A program made the position numbers and the translations under genes. DNA of 64,000 nucleotides from Cannabis sativa (taxonomy: Eukaryota; Streptophyta; Magnoliopsida; Rosales; Cannabaceae). The notes below the pieces were generated by a model. The model did no database searches. It was given only the letters and a program-made list of their open reading frames with translations, and was not told the origin of the DNA. Positions 1 to 13,000 of this stretch are shown piece by piece; within the stretch, counting starts at the first letter, position 1; each line of letters opens with the position of its first letter. The DNA is taken from NCBI RefSeq assembly GCF_029168945.1, contig NC_083605.1:76030969-76094968 (forward strand), given 5' to 3'.

Positions 1-411
1 AGTGATTATTAAATTTTAAATTTTAATAAGAATATCACTTTATTTATAGTAATAATAATTAGAAAAAACAAAACTTCGATTTATACTAAAGATAATAATC
101 ATTTTTAGCAGTTACACTAAATGTTGGTTCAGGTTTGGTTTGTGTTGTAAAAGGAAGTGAAAGTTGAAATCAAAAGTAAAATTATGAATCAACACTCACA
201 ACAATTTTTACTCTAGGCTGTCTTGTATGTCAGTAAGTAAAATAATCAAATGGTGCTTGTTTGTTTGCTTCATATGTAATTGTCTCTCTCTTTCTCATAT
301 TTAAGATCTTTTCTTTTTTATCTTGCATGAAAGTGAAAGTGTAGAAATTTTGTCATATGGGGATTCTAGAATGGTGCATGAAAAGGGTAAAGAGGCATCT
401 TAGAAGTTGAT
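1..411. other. AT-rich intergenic stretch, no gene seen
   Basis: No reading frame of useful length, RNA gene or clear inverted repeat was found. The sequence is AT-rich with short GAAAGTGAAAGT-like runs. It ends where the poly-T run (the tail of the minus-strand LINE) begins. Confidence 0.5.
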
Positions 412-3330
412 TTTTTTTTGAATTGAAATGTTCATTGCATATAAATTAGACCACATAGTCATCACAAAATAAATTTGTTGGAATAATCGCTACAGGCAAA
501 ATACTAAATTGTTCGTAAGTAAATGCCCACTTAACTATATTATGCACTGCAAAATTATAAGTTCTGAAAATATAAAAAAAAAAATACAACCATCAAAAGA
601 AGTAGAAAGCTTAAAGCAAAAAGACGAGTAGTTTTCAATCTGATCACTATCCTTGAGTCACTTTTCACAATGATGAACTTGTAATATTTGGATTTTGCCA
701 ACTTGATTGCAAAGCAACACGTTGCCGCCTCTCCACAGAGTACATCCGAAAAAACTAAATCTGCCGTGCTAACCCCGATCACCTCACCCAAGTGATTTCT
801 AGCAACAACAGCTATACATGAGCTTTCAAATCCCACTTTAACATCGTCGTTCAGTTTGATCCAATCCTGAGGAAGAGAACGCCAGACCTCCTCACGAACA
901 GGAGAGGGAGCAGGGATAAGAATTGCTCTCAAGTCTGCATAAGAGTAACAAATAGAGTTAAGATATTGGTTCAAATTAAAAAGTTTATGATTATGTACCT
1001 TTTCATTTCGGGCTCGCCAAATAGTATCAACAACAATAGAAGCATAGATAAAGACTTCGTCAACATTAATGCCCCTATTATTCAGACTCTAAATAAACTT
1101 GACCCCGTCTCACATACGAAAGCTAGAATTACACATTGGAAAGATACCCCACAGAGAAGATCTCCACAAATGGAATGCAGATCGCATTTGAGAAACAGGT
1201 GCTCCAAAGATTCTTCCTCCACTCCACATAAAGGGCAATTAACATCCTCAACATTAAGTCTCTTACAAAGAATAGCCATGGTTGGAGGGGCTTTTGACAA
1301 GATGCACCAACAAAGGGTCTTATACCTCTCCAGGATTTTACTATTATAAAGCTTATTCCACATGGATGGGACAACCTCACAAGGAAGAACTCTACGTAAG
1401 GCTTGAGTAAGATAAGTCGATTTGTAAGAGAATTTCCTGTTGAACTCTTTTGTCCAGACCTATTTATCTTTCTCTTGATTAGGGGCTCTACCCCCTTTCA
1501 GAATAGCTGAAGTAGTTTCACTCTCAAACATACAATTCAACTTCTGAATGGCCCACTCTAAGGGTGAGCATAAAATTCAGAAAATCGAAAAACCGTTCAA
1601 ACCGACCTACCGAACACCGTTAGAACCGAAACCGATGAAACCGAAAACTGAAAAATCCGCTAACGGTTTAAACCGCCATTGAACGGTCAATTTTTTTGTA
1701 GTAAACCAACCAAAAAAATGAAGCCGACCGCTATACATATATATATATATTAATTTATTAAGTTTTTTTTTTCATGTATTATAGTTACTAATAATATATA
1801 AAAATAATATATTATTTTTTTATTAATATTAAAGTTAAAAGAATAAGATAATTAGTTTTTGAACAATTAATTTATATCTTTGTAGTTGTAAAATGTAAAA
1901 TAATGTATTTATAGAATAAATTGGATAATTTTTTTTTTGTTTTTTAAAAAGTTCGGTTTGGGCGGTTTAGACCGACCAAACCGAGGTTCAAAACGGTCGG
2001 TTTTAAGATATGTTCTGGATTGGTCGGTTAGTTTTCAGATTGCACCAATCCAAACCGAAAACTGAATTCTAGATTTTTATATAGAAAAAAACCGACCAAA
2101 CCGAGCGATGCTCAGCCCTAGCCCACTCTCCTGAGCTAGTCAGGAGGTCTGCCACCTTCCTCAGGCCACACTCAGGGTGACCATTAGATTTAGGGTATAA
2201 GGATTTACCATGGGTGACCCTCAAATCCTCCCAAATATTGGTATCCCTTCCATCAGAGATCACTTTACAAGCTCCTTCTCTTAGGAGGTCACTAGCTTTG
2301 ACCACATTTTTTTAAAACCAAGAATCTGAGTTCTTGTATTTACAATTAAGAAACTCCTTTCTTTAGAGGTACTTGGCTCTCAAAATATTACAGCAAAGAG
2401 ACTTACTTTCACATAAAAGATTCCACTCCCACTTAGCTAGGAAGGTAAGATTCATCTCCTTAGTTTTACATAAACCAAGACCACCTCTGGACTTAGGAAG
2501 ACAAATCTTATCCCAAGCTTTCAATTAGATTTCTCGGTTCCCTTTCTTAAATCCCCACCAAAAATCACGAACCAAGCCATCAATCCTTGGAACAAATCTA
2601 TTAGAGGGCTTGGTGGTTTGCATCACATACATAGGCATGGACAATGCCACAAACTTAATCAGAGTAGCACACCCCACTTTAGAGAGGGTTTTAGCCTTCC
2701 AATCCTGCAATTTTGAGGTAAGTTTCTCAACAACAAAGTTAAAATCAACATCCTTCTGTCTAGAGCGAAATAAAAAAAGCCCTAGATATTTAACATTTCC
2801 TTCCGACCCTCCAATTCCCAAGGCATCTCGAATCCTTGTTTTACATACATATGGGTATTTCTATTGAAAAATATAAAAGATTTAAGTTTATTAACTTGTT
2901 GCCCTGGCCAAGAACAAAACTTTTCAATGCAATCCCAGTAGCCTTTTGCTTCAACCAGAGAGGTTTTACCCACCAAGATTAGGTCATCAGCAAAGAATAT
3001 GTGGGAGAGAGTGGGGCCGCCCCGACAGAGTTTAATACTCCTTATATTCCCATTGCCCATGGCTCTATCAAAAAGTCTCCGCATAATCTCAACCGCCCAA
3101 ATAAAAAGGTAAGGTGAAAAAAGATCTCACTGATGTAGACCACAAGTCAGAGTAATGTTCCCAACTTGACCACCATTAAAACACACATTCAAAGACGTAA
3201 TTGTAATACGTTAGAAAACCCATTTACAGAACACCTCTAACACCCCATAGCGACAGTGAACATGGTCAATAAACTTGACATCATAGTTATAGTGATTCAC
3301 CTCCTCAATTTTCCAAGCTATCTTTATTTA
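412..3330 (-). mobile_element. Decayed non-LTR retrotransposon (LINE), 5'-truncated
   Basis: Read on the minus strand, pieces of a plant LINE ORF2 appear in the right order. Reverse transcriptase lies at about 3330-2525, including a degenerate SPYLF segment and the catalytic-type FADDLIL motif near 2990. A post-RT region with WKAKTLSKVG and FWWG follows, then a zf-RVT zinc-binding segment at about 1380-1080 (CPLCGVEEESLEHLFLKC) and an RNase H-like segment at about 974-640. The T-run at 412-419 fits the poly-A tail. The frame is broken by several stops, one of which (TGA near 3130) sits inside the conserved G-L-x-Q-G-D-P-L-S-P-Y motif, so it is dead. A MITE at 1559-2120 splits it. I could not find a target-site duplication. 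Confidence 0.85.
1559..2120. mobile_element. hAT-like MITE inserted in the LINE
   Basis: The element starts TAAGGGTGAGCAT and ends ATGCTCAGCCCTA, which are imperfect terminal inverted repeats of about 13 bp. An exact 8-bp duplication, GCCCACTC, flanks it at 1551-1558 and 2121-2128. The 8-bp target and TAGGG-type ends fit the hAT superfamily. The 562-bp interior codes for nothing but carries many AACCG/CGGTT motifs in both orientations near the ends, typical of subterminal transposase-binding repeats. It is non-autonomous, and it is younger than the LINE it interrupts. Confidence 0.85.
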
Positions 3331-4640
3331 ATAACTTCCTATTCCCTTCATTTTAATTCTTCCCGCAGCAAAATTGCTCACTCTCAATCTCATTTCATCC
3401 ATGTGCTTTCAGGTCAGTATTAACTAATTTAATTTGACCATTAAGATCTCCATTCTTTTTTTTTTCCGAATGAATAACACTTCAAAAAATACAATATAGA
3501 ATATGACATGCAACAAGTTAAAGATTGTTCTAAAATAGAGTTAGAGATGAATGAGAATGGGTGTAATTTGTTCAATTCAGTGTTGAAATGATAAGAGCAT
3601 TGTTTTTAGGTGCCACTAATGTACTTTAGCATTTATTCAAAATAGCTTCACTTTCACATTCACTAAGTATCACAACATTACTATACAATGCAATGTTTCA
3701 CTAAAACTCCATATTTATTCATGATCCTTAACAATATTACCACCATGGAGCAACAACCTAGGAAGATGTAAAACAATATTAAATTTGACCTTAAAATTCA
3801 AAGACAATGACAAGGTTTGGAATTGGATGAGTAAGAAAGAGTTGTATGTACTTCTTTCATATTTTGGATTTTGGGCTGTAACCAGGTACTTAAAGGAAGT
3901 GCCAAGAAGATAACCCTTGATCTCATCATTAAAATTTTGCTTGGCATTAACATATACTAATACATTCATTAAATATTATTGGTAACATGAATACCTAATC
4001 ATAAACAAGAATGTAGGTTTCAATACTTCATTTTTCGGCTACCATCAATCAACCAACATTTGAGTGCCTCAACAAAGAAAAGTAACTGAAACTTTACAGC
4101 AACATAATTGAATTCACTGCCTCCCGAGCCGCCACGCGACTAGGAAGTTTATTAAAATAGGGATGGAAAACAATTTTCCAATAATTTTAGATGATTTTTC
4201 ACCTTAACATAATTCAACCATAGCATCAAAGACATTCAGTTGAAAAAGGTTTCAATTATTCATATAGATTCACACAAATATCACTACATCTTTCTAAGTT
4301 ATATCTCACAAGTAAAAAACTGAACTTGAAATTGCTTATAATAAACAAACACACCCACACACAAGCTTTCCATATAGAATCACTTTCATTACTTAAAACT
4401 GATGAAGTTAACCAATTTCTCTATACCTAAATTTCTCTATATGATAGTGAGTTAGGTTATTAACGATTTGAATAATCAATTGAATATAAGAACTCAATAA
4501 GCATAATTCAAATGATATAAAAAACCAATCTTCAAAAACAGTAAACATAAGCATTTAGCAAAATTAAGTAGTCATCAAACAATACCAACTCTCAAAATAA
4601 AATCCATTTTTTTAATTAAATTCAAAAAAAAAAACAGAAC
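3331..4640. other. Intergenic region downstream of the S27a gene
   Basis: This is AT-rich sequence with no recognisable gene. An 84-codon open frame on the minus strand (3969-3715) has no family I recognise and no obvious codon bias, so I treat it as chance. The part next to 4641 probably includes the 3'UTR and polyadenylation region of the S27a gene. Confidence 0.5.
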
Positions 4641-5241
<601 letters not shown>

Positions 5242-5330
5242 TTAAATAGAAAATTCTTAGTTTCCACTAATGACTGGAAAAATGCCATTTTAATAATTTG
5301 TGTGTTTTAAAACAAATCAAAATAGTATTA

Positions 5331-5675
5331 GAGCATCTCCAATGGAGGTTGCCGAGTCTTACCACAAATGCGATGTGATTTAATTTTAAAGAGTAATTTT
5401 ATGTGAAGTATTGCTTAATATAGACAATGATCGTGTGACTTTTTTTTCTCATTTTTATTTTTTTTTAGAAAAATGTTATTTTTTCACCTAAAAAGTCATT
5501 AATTCAATGTGAGGTGGGACCATAGTAGGCAACTTTTAGAGGTATAAACCATAGAGTATTTTTTTTAAGAGAAGATGACAAATCTTATGTGGATGAGAGA
5601 AAAAATAAAAAAAATATATTTTAGAATGATGTGTGTATTTTGGCAACTATAGGTGTTGTCCCTTGTTGGAGATGC
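5331..5675. mobile_element. MITE with GAGCATCTCCAA ends
   Basis: It begins GAGCATCTCCAATGG and ends TTGTTGGAGATGCT. The inner parts GGTTGCC and GGCAAC also pair, so the terminal inverted repeats are about 12 bp plus a looser extension. TATTA occurs on both sides (5326-5330 and 5676-5680) and may be a target duplication, but its exact length is ambiguous. The ~345-bp interior has no coding potential. It sits about 90 bp beyond the last promoter motif listed for the S27a gene. Confidence 0.6.
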
Positions 5676-5749
5676 TATTATAATATAAACCCTTTTTCTA
5701 GTAAAAATAGTTTCAAATTGAAAATTAATTGCTATTTTTTTTTTTTTTT

Positions 5750-6273
5750 GAGTTTTTTGTGGCTAAACTCTTTCAACTATCATTTCAATTGCATTTAACT
5801 CTCTAAACTCAAATTTTGGTGGTAAAACCTTCAAGCTACTGAACTATTAGCAAATTTAAGGTGTCATCTATTTTTCTATTAGCAAATTTAAGTTTTCATC
5901 TATTTTTCATAATTAACTGCCAACATGGATTATTTATGTGTACACTCTTGTACATATGCGTCACATTTATATTGGTATATCTAATATTATTATAAAAATT
6001 ATAAAAAATTATTTCAAAATTTATAATATTTCTATTTTTTAAATCTTTTATTTAATTTTTAAATAAATTTTGAAATAATAATATTAGGTGTACCAATAGA
6101 AATGTGCAACGTGTACAAGACGGTACACATAACAATCCATGGTAGTAATTAACCAGATGACACCTTAAATTTACTAACAATTCAGTAGTTGGGAAGGTTA
6201 TCTACAAAATTTGAACTTGAAATGTTAAGTCCAAGTGAAACGATAATTAAGAATATTTAGCCACTAAAAATTC
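5750..6273. mobile_element. Foldback MITE with very long inverted repeats
   Basis: The two halves of this ~520-bp stretch are imperfect reverse complements nearly to the centre at about 6010. GTGGCTAAACTC at 5759 pairs with TTTAGCCAC near 6262, TTTAAGGTGTCATCT pairs with AGATGACACCTTAAA, and ACATGGATT...GTACA pairs with TGTAC...AATCCATGG. This is a non-coding foldback element. T-rich flanks hide any target duplication. Confidence 0.65.
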
Positions 6274-7050
6274 TTTTTTTTTTTTTTTTTTTTTTTTTTT
6301 GCATTACAAATAACCAATAAGTCCCAAGCAATTACAATAAGTTAGAATAAAAAACATTCCAAACTACCTCTAATCTTAATGCAATCCTACCTAAATTATG
6401 AGCAAAAACATTCATCATCTTAGTCACAGAGGATAAGGACACACAAGGAAATAATGACAAAGACATCTATTTTCCTAATTTTACAAATAAAACTTTACAA
6501 TTAGATTCAACAATAGCAATTGGCAATTTAATGGATTTACATCCTATAAGAAGGATCTGTCTCTCCATTTATGCTTTTTCCATAACAAGTTTAAGACTTA
6601 AGAGCATCCCAATTAATCTTACCCCTTTTTTTATTATTGATGGCAATAATAATTTCATTCACAATAAATATATTATCAAATATAAGCCTATGAGACAAAA
6701 AATACTTTGATTATAAGAAATAATAATATCATGAAGAACTAACTCGAGTCTATCAAAAAAAACCTTAACAACAACTTTATAAATAGTTGAGGAAAGACTA
6801 ATAGAACAAAAGTTCCTAATCCTAGTCGCATGCTTTTTCTTAAGGACTAAAACAATAATAGTTTCATTAATCAAAGAAATATCAAAATTATTATTTAAAA
6901 TAGCCAACACAACATTTCAAAAATCATTACCAAAAACAACTAATTCTTATGATAGAAGTGAGCATTGGATCCATCAAAATTCAAAACCAGGGACCTTAAT
7001 TATCACCCGAGAGTTGGAATAACAAATCAGAAAAGTATTTGATTAAGACT
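6274..7050 (-). mobile_element. LINE remnant with internal deletion
   Basis: On the minus strand, a long T-run (6274-6300) represents the poly-A tail and is followed by sequence resembling the end of a plant LINE RNase H region (VFAHNLGRIAL near 6400). The segment 6950-6640 reads as the N-terminal reverse-transcriptase region: FDGSNAHFYHK, then INETIIVLV-KKKHATRIRNF.SISL..TIYKVV.KV, a pattern common to plant LINE RTs. The middle of ORF2 is missing and stops are present. It ends about 30 bp from the stop codon of trehalase A. Confidence 0.7.
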
Positions 7051-7078
7051 CATCTTGTTTATTTTGTAAGAAATTAGA

Positions 7079-10000
7079 TCAACAACAGTCGATACTTAGA
7101 TCTTCAGGCCATCCAAACTCTTCCAACAAAGCCAATACTACTCCATTTGACCAACCAAAACCAGTCTGTAATAAAACAAATATATCATCAATATTTATCT
7201 TAAAAATGCATATAAATTAAAAAAAAATAAAAAAAATTTTATCGCTGAATTATAATCACTATCTAGTCATGCTTAAATCTTTTTCTCATTGTATTAGATT
7301 CATCTAAACTATTATAACTACTAAATCATATTCCTTTCTCAAAAATTTAAAAAGCATGATTTTATAATAGTAATAGTTCGCGATCACCACTTAACAATTA
7401 AATAATAATTTAGGATGCATAATTCTACAATAATAATATTTCGAAAGTGTGAAAAATTTAAATATAACATGTTACATAAGTAAAAGATATGATTTAACAA
7501 GATAACTAAATCAATAAAGTAGTAATATTAATTAAGGGGAAAAAATTAATTCTAAATATTAAACATCTAATAACACAATTTTTTTTTTTATTATAAGATC
7601 AACATGCAAACATAACTATTGAAAATTCTTCAAAAAGAAAAAATCAAACCTGAGGATTGTATTCACCACCACCTCCAAAATCTCCACAAATTTCGACGTT
7701 GTATTTCTCATGCATGGTTTTTGTTTTTTTGTAACAAGCATAATTAGTTCTTATCCACCTCATCGCAATATTTTCAGCCATTAATCTTGCTTCTTTGGAT
7801 CTTGATTTTGCCAAACCTTCAATAATCATATGTTGGATTGGAGCCCACCCATTTGGGAAATCCCTATATTACGAAATCATAATAATGATTGATTTTTATT
7901 AAGTCAAATACTATAAAAAAAAAAGTAACATACTGTTATTGGTACATTTCAATATCAAATTTACACATTTTGATTTAATAATTTTATAAAAAATCATCAA
8001 CTAATTATAAGATGTCACGTCGTTATGGTATTGAACAAGTACTATACAATTTTTACTAACCATTGTTCTCCTGAATCAGTCAAAGATGTTGCTATTCCAC
8101 AAGAACAAAGAAGACCTGAGCTTTGAAGACTTTTCATAACTTTTTCTACCACAAAATCATCTTCATACACAAAACACACCAAAATAAATTCAAAACAAAT
8201 GCTCATTGTTCAAGTTTATATTAGGATTAATATCAGTTTGAACTCTCGATTTTAAATAATTACATTAATTTTAAACAAAAAAATAGTACCAATAACTCAG
8301 AATATTTCTTCTCACTTTTTCTCGTTTTCTTAGAATAACAAATAAAAATTTCGAATAATTTATATATATAAAAAAAAACATCTTATTTGTAGTTATTTAT
8401 AACAATAATGATACCACGAAATAAATGCATTAGAACTAAATTAATTCGTGCAAATTAATAAAGTAACCTGAATGAAAAGACTCAATCCATAAGGGAATGA
8501 AATTGGAAGCAAATATTTTCTGATTCTGATTCTCAACATTCCAAGTTTGAGTCTCTTGATCCTGCTAAATAACATTTAATTATAATATTAATGGCGAAAC
8601 TCTCTTAATATTTACAATTGTTACACATATTATTCTAATAAATAAAGTTATTACAATCGTACTCTTTTTTGATTGTCAAGTGTCAATTAAACCTGTTAAG
8701 TGTCAATTCAAAAACACGTGACGATAAATTTATTTAGTTTATTTAATACATAGTTTAATAATATATTTTCACGTATTTCTGAGTTGACACTTAATGGCCA
8801 AAAAAGAGTACGACAGCAACAAAATCGTAACTTTTATTGTCATTTTTAAGATCATATGTGTAACAATTATAAATGTTAAGAGAATTTCGCGTTAAATATC
8901 TCTTAATTATATTAGTTATGTTTAAAAGCTAATAAATCATCATAATAAATAGAATAAACACACTAATTAAACCTCATGAGAAGAGTTTTTGTTGAGCCAA
9001 TAATCAAACCATTGTCCCATTTCATCATTCCAAAAAACAATTTCCATTGCCTTTTTTCTCATTAGAGAAGCCTTTGTAAACTGTTCAGAGATGCAATCAT
9101 CTCCTGTAACTTTTGCCAAGAAAGCAATATTCAATTCCATCTGATCATCAAGTTAAACATAAATTAATAAATCTTCTCATCATATTAATTAGGGATATTT
9201 GTGACAAAATTCCTTTAATATTTACAATTATTACATATATGGTCCTAAAAAAATAAGCAAAAGTACTTTAATTTATGAATTTTGTTGCAGTCGTATTATT
9301 TTTTGGCAGTTATGTCAATTAAGTTTGTTAAATGTCAACTTAGAAACACTTGAAGACATAAGTATTTTACTTATTTAATACGTGGTCCAATAATATATCG
9401 CCATATATTTTTAAGCTATACTTGATAGCCGAAAAATAATACGACTGCAACAAAATTATAAAATAAAATACTTTATAAATATTAAAAGAATTTCATCACA
9501 AATATCCCAATTAATTATATATATTAGGATCACTTTTGGCCACATACCCCAAGTATGAAAGCATTCAAGTCAACGGGTAGAATTGAAGTTGTAGCAAGTG
9601 TAGTAAAATCTGTGTGATCCCTATAACTCCAACAAATTTGATTATCAATTATAACTAAATAGAATTACATTATAAAAAAATCAAAACACCAAAAAATATC
9701 AATAGAACAATAACAACAATAAACAATTATTAATATTATATTATGATAAAATTATGTTTAAATAACTATAATCTTTAACACAAATATTACAATTTAGAAT
9801 AAAATTATTAATTTTACATAAATAAATTTATAAACTATATGCATATATTTTATTAAGATACAATTATTCTTATATAGAGGGTATACAAAATTAAGAAAAT
9901 ATATAACTAATTATAATTTAGAGGTAATTTTTATTTATAATTGATTCAAATTGGAACTTGATTTTTTTTATAGCAAATTAGAGATTATTCTTGAATAAAA

Positions 10001-13000
10001 TATCTTAAATATAGATTCTACTATATTAGTTAGCGTTGTGTGTCATAAACATGACCCCACTCAACTTTTAATAAATTAATTTTTTGTAATTATTTTTTTA
10101 ATATATTTTCATATTTGGCTCCACAAAATATTTTTTTTCATTTTTTGCCATATTTTTATTTTTGTCTTTGTAAAATTATAATTTTCATTTTTATTTTACA
10201 TATTTACATATTTATTCTATAAAAATATTTATTTTTATTCTCATATATTTATTTATATCTTCAAAAGATTTATATTTTTCTATTCTATAAGAATATATAT
10301 ATTTTATTAAAAAATTATTTTCCTAGAACAAAGTTCTTTTTTATCCCCTTAACATTCATTGTTGCCTCCGCCACTGAATTGAAAAACTATTAATTGTGGT
10401 AATTGCATTACATGGGATGATAAAAAAAAATATGATTTGTATCCCACATAGCTAGAAAGTGAAAGTGTGTTAAAATATTAAATTATTTAAAAATATGATT
10501 AATTTTAGCAATTTTTTAAGAAAGTATAAATCTATTTGTTAAAGTTGCTGTGTTATAGTCCAATAAACTAATGTAACCTAATATATTCCGGCTACCAAGA
10601 TATTCATATTGTGAAGGTGATTATATTTTCATATAAAAATAAATTTTAACGTTAATAAATCATTTAATACCTCATCCATCTTGTACTAAAATCCCATCCA
10701 GATTCAGCAGCTGAAGCTACTTCACAATAAAATTGTTGCTTTGCATAAGGGTTAGAGATCATCAAAGCATTTTCTCTGTCCTGAAAAAGATTGTAGTTTA
10801 TAAATACTAGTTTAATAAAATAATAAAACACATAATCTTATGAATACGTTAATTATTACACACAATAGTTGAAGACTCGGGTCTGGGTTTGTTCCACATA
10901 GCATAATATCGACTTAAAGTTTGATCACAAGTTTCATCAACTTGAATTCTCACTCCATGTATACCTTCAACAACAAATTATTGAAAAAAATTTGATAAGA
11001 TCAAATATATTTTTTAGATAGAAAATTAAAAATCAAATAATTTTAACAATAAAAGTATGTTGTAAGCCAAAATACCAGAATTCCAAAATTTATATTCTTT
11101 GATTAGAGAAGGGAGAGATTTTTGAGCCAATTCTAGATCTTTAGTCTTCTTGTATATTTCACAAACCATGGCACTAAGGAGTGGAGGTTGGCTGCAAAAG
11201 ACAAAATTTAATATTTATATATATTAAAAGAGCGGTAAATATTACTAAAAAGTATCATACATGATATAGTTAAATATTAGGTCCAACATATTTTAATTTA
11301 ATAATTATTATGAAAAATTGACAATCATTCACGAGAAGATACCTTATGGTAGTTTTGAGCATCACTAATACCTAATAACAATGCTCTTATAAATTACAGA
11401 CGAAATTCATCTAACTAATCACATTTATTTTAAATGAAAACTCTTATTTTAAACTTGTGTAAAATATTTTTATGTGCTCGTATCATTACTCTCTTTTTTC
11501 CGAAGCCTTTCTACGGAGGAGCCCTTGAGACCTTTCTAACTACGAGCACTCAACATAAGCATTGTCTATATCTAAGGCTGACCCTCCATTTAGACTATAA
11601 AAAGAGAAGAAAATGTACTAAGAAAGATATGGCTTTTTCTCACATACCTCCTATTTGTGTAATAGGCTCTTGCACCATTGAGTACATATCCATGTTCTTC
11701 TATGAGGAAAATGAGGTTATTCACAATTGCTTTTGCTGTTTCATACATTTTACTTGCTAGTAATCCCCTGCCAAGCAACAAAAAATAATTACAATTAAAA
11801 AAAAAAAGAATTTATATTAGATATAGAAAATAACGCTCTAATTCTTAGCTATTTAATTATGAAACATCAAACAAAACTAAAAAACTTAAGTGTTGTTTGA
11901 TTGGAAGGAATGAAAACACATAAATAGTACTGGGAATGAAAATAGAAATATGAATGGAATCAAACTTAAAATACATTAAAAAAAAAAAATCGATAAAAAA
12001 TTATTAAAAATTTTATCAGTTTACATTGGAATGGTCATTGTATCTATTTTAAAATAAAATAGTCATTCCACCAAAATAATAAATAAGTCTTTCCATTAGA
12101 ATGACATTTCAATACTTTAAAATGCAACCAAAAACAAAATAAAAATTAGTTTCTTTCTGACCCTCCATTTAAGTGATAAGAATAAACAAATTCAAGATTA
12201 AGTACATGTAAAATAATTACTAGAGGGGAAGTATTACTGTCAACCTCCTATTACAATCTCTTAATCAATTTTCGTGCTTGAAAATATACCAGAATTTTTT
12301 TTTCATGGCAATATTCGTTAAAATGATACAACATCCCTTGTAAATTTTTTATTTTTTTTAATAGTTTACAGTGTTGAAAATATGTTTGAATTTTTTTTTT
12401 TATTTTTTATAAATTTTTTAAAAAATTTTAAATAGTTAACAATAGCGAAAACAAAATTTTTGATATTCTAGTTTACTATTCAAAAAAATTTAAACATATA
12501 ATTTCGAGTACAAAAATTAATTAAAATGTTGTAATTAATACTCCTAGTTACTAGAATTAGCAAAAGAAAACTTCTATAAATAGAAGAAGTAACACAAAGT
12601 CATAAACTCATTTACACTCATCAAAATTACAAAAATACAAATTATGCTTTTTTTTTTTTTTTTTTTTGGAAAAGTACAAATTATGCTTTCTTAATGTACC
12701 ATAAGAATATTATTTATTTATTTTGAAAATGAATATTATTTATTTTAAAGGACATTTTTCGGCACTTACTTTTTTTAAATAAAAAATCCAAAACTAAACA
12801 CCTAAAACTCGCAAAACATGACCATTATTCAAAAACAAAAACTTGTTTTTTTATATAAACTTTTAATGCATGGGACCTAACAAATTACACAATTACCAAA
12901 AAAAACATCAACTGTTTGTTGGAAAATATAATAAAAATTTCATTAATTCATTCCATTATATTAAGCCGGAAAATTAAATAAAGGGTTATTTTTGGTAAAA

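Noticed and set aside
3715..3969. 84-codon minus-strand frame near the S27a gene
   Set aside because: No family resemblance, no splice or promoter context, AT-rich composition like the surrounding non-coding DNA.
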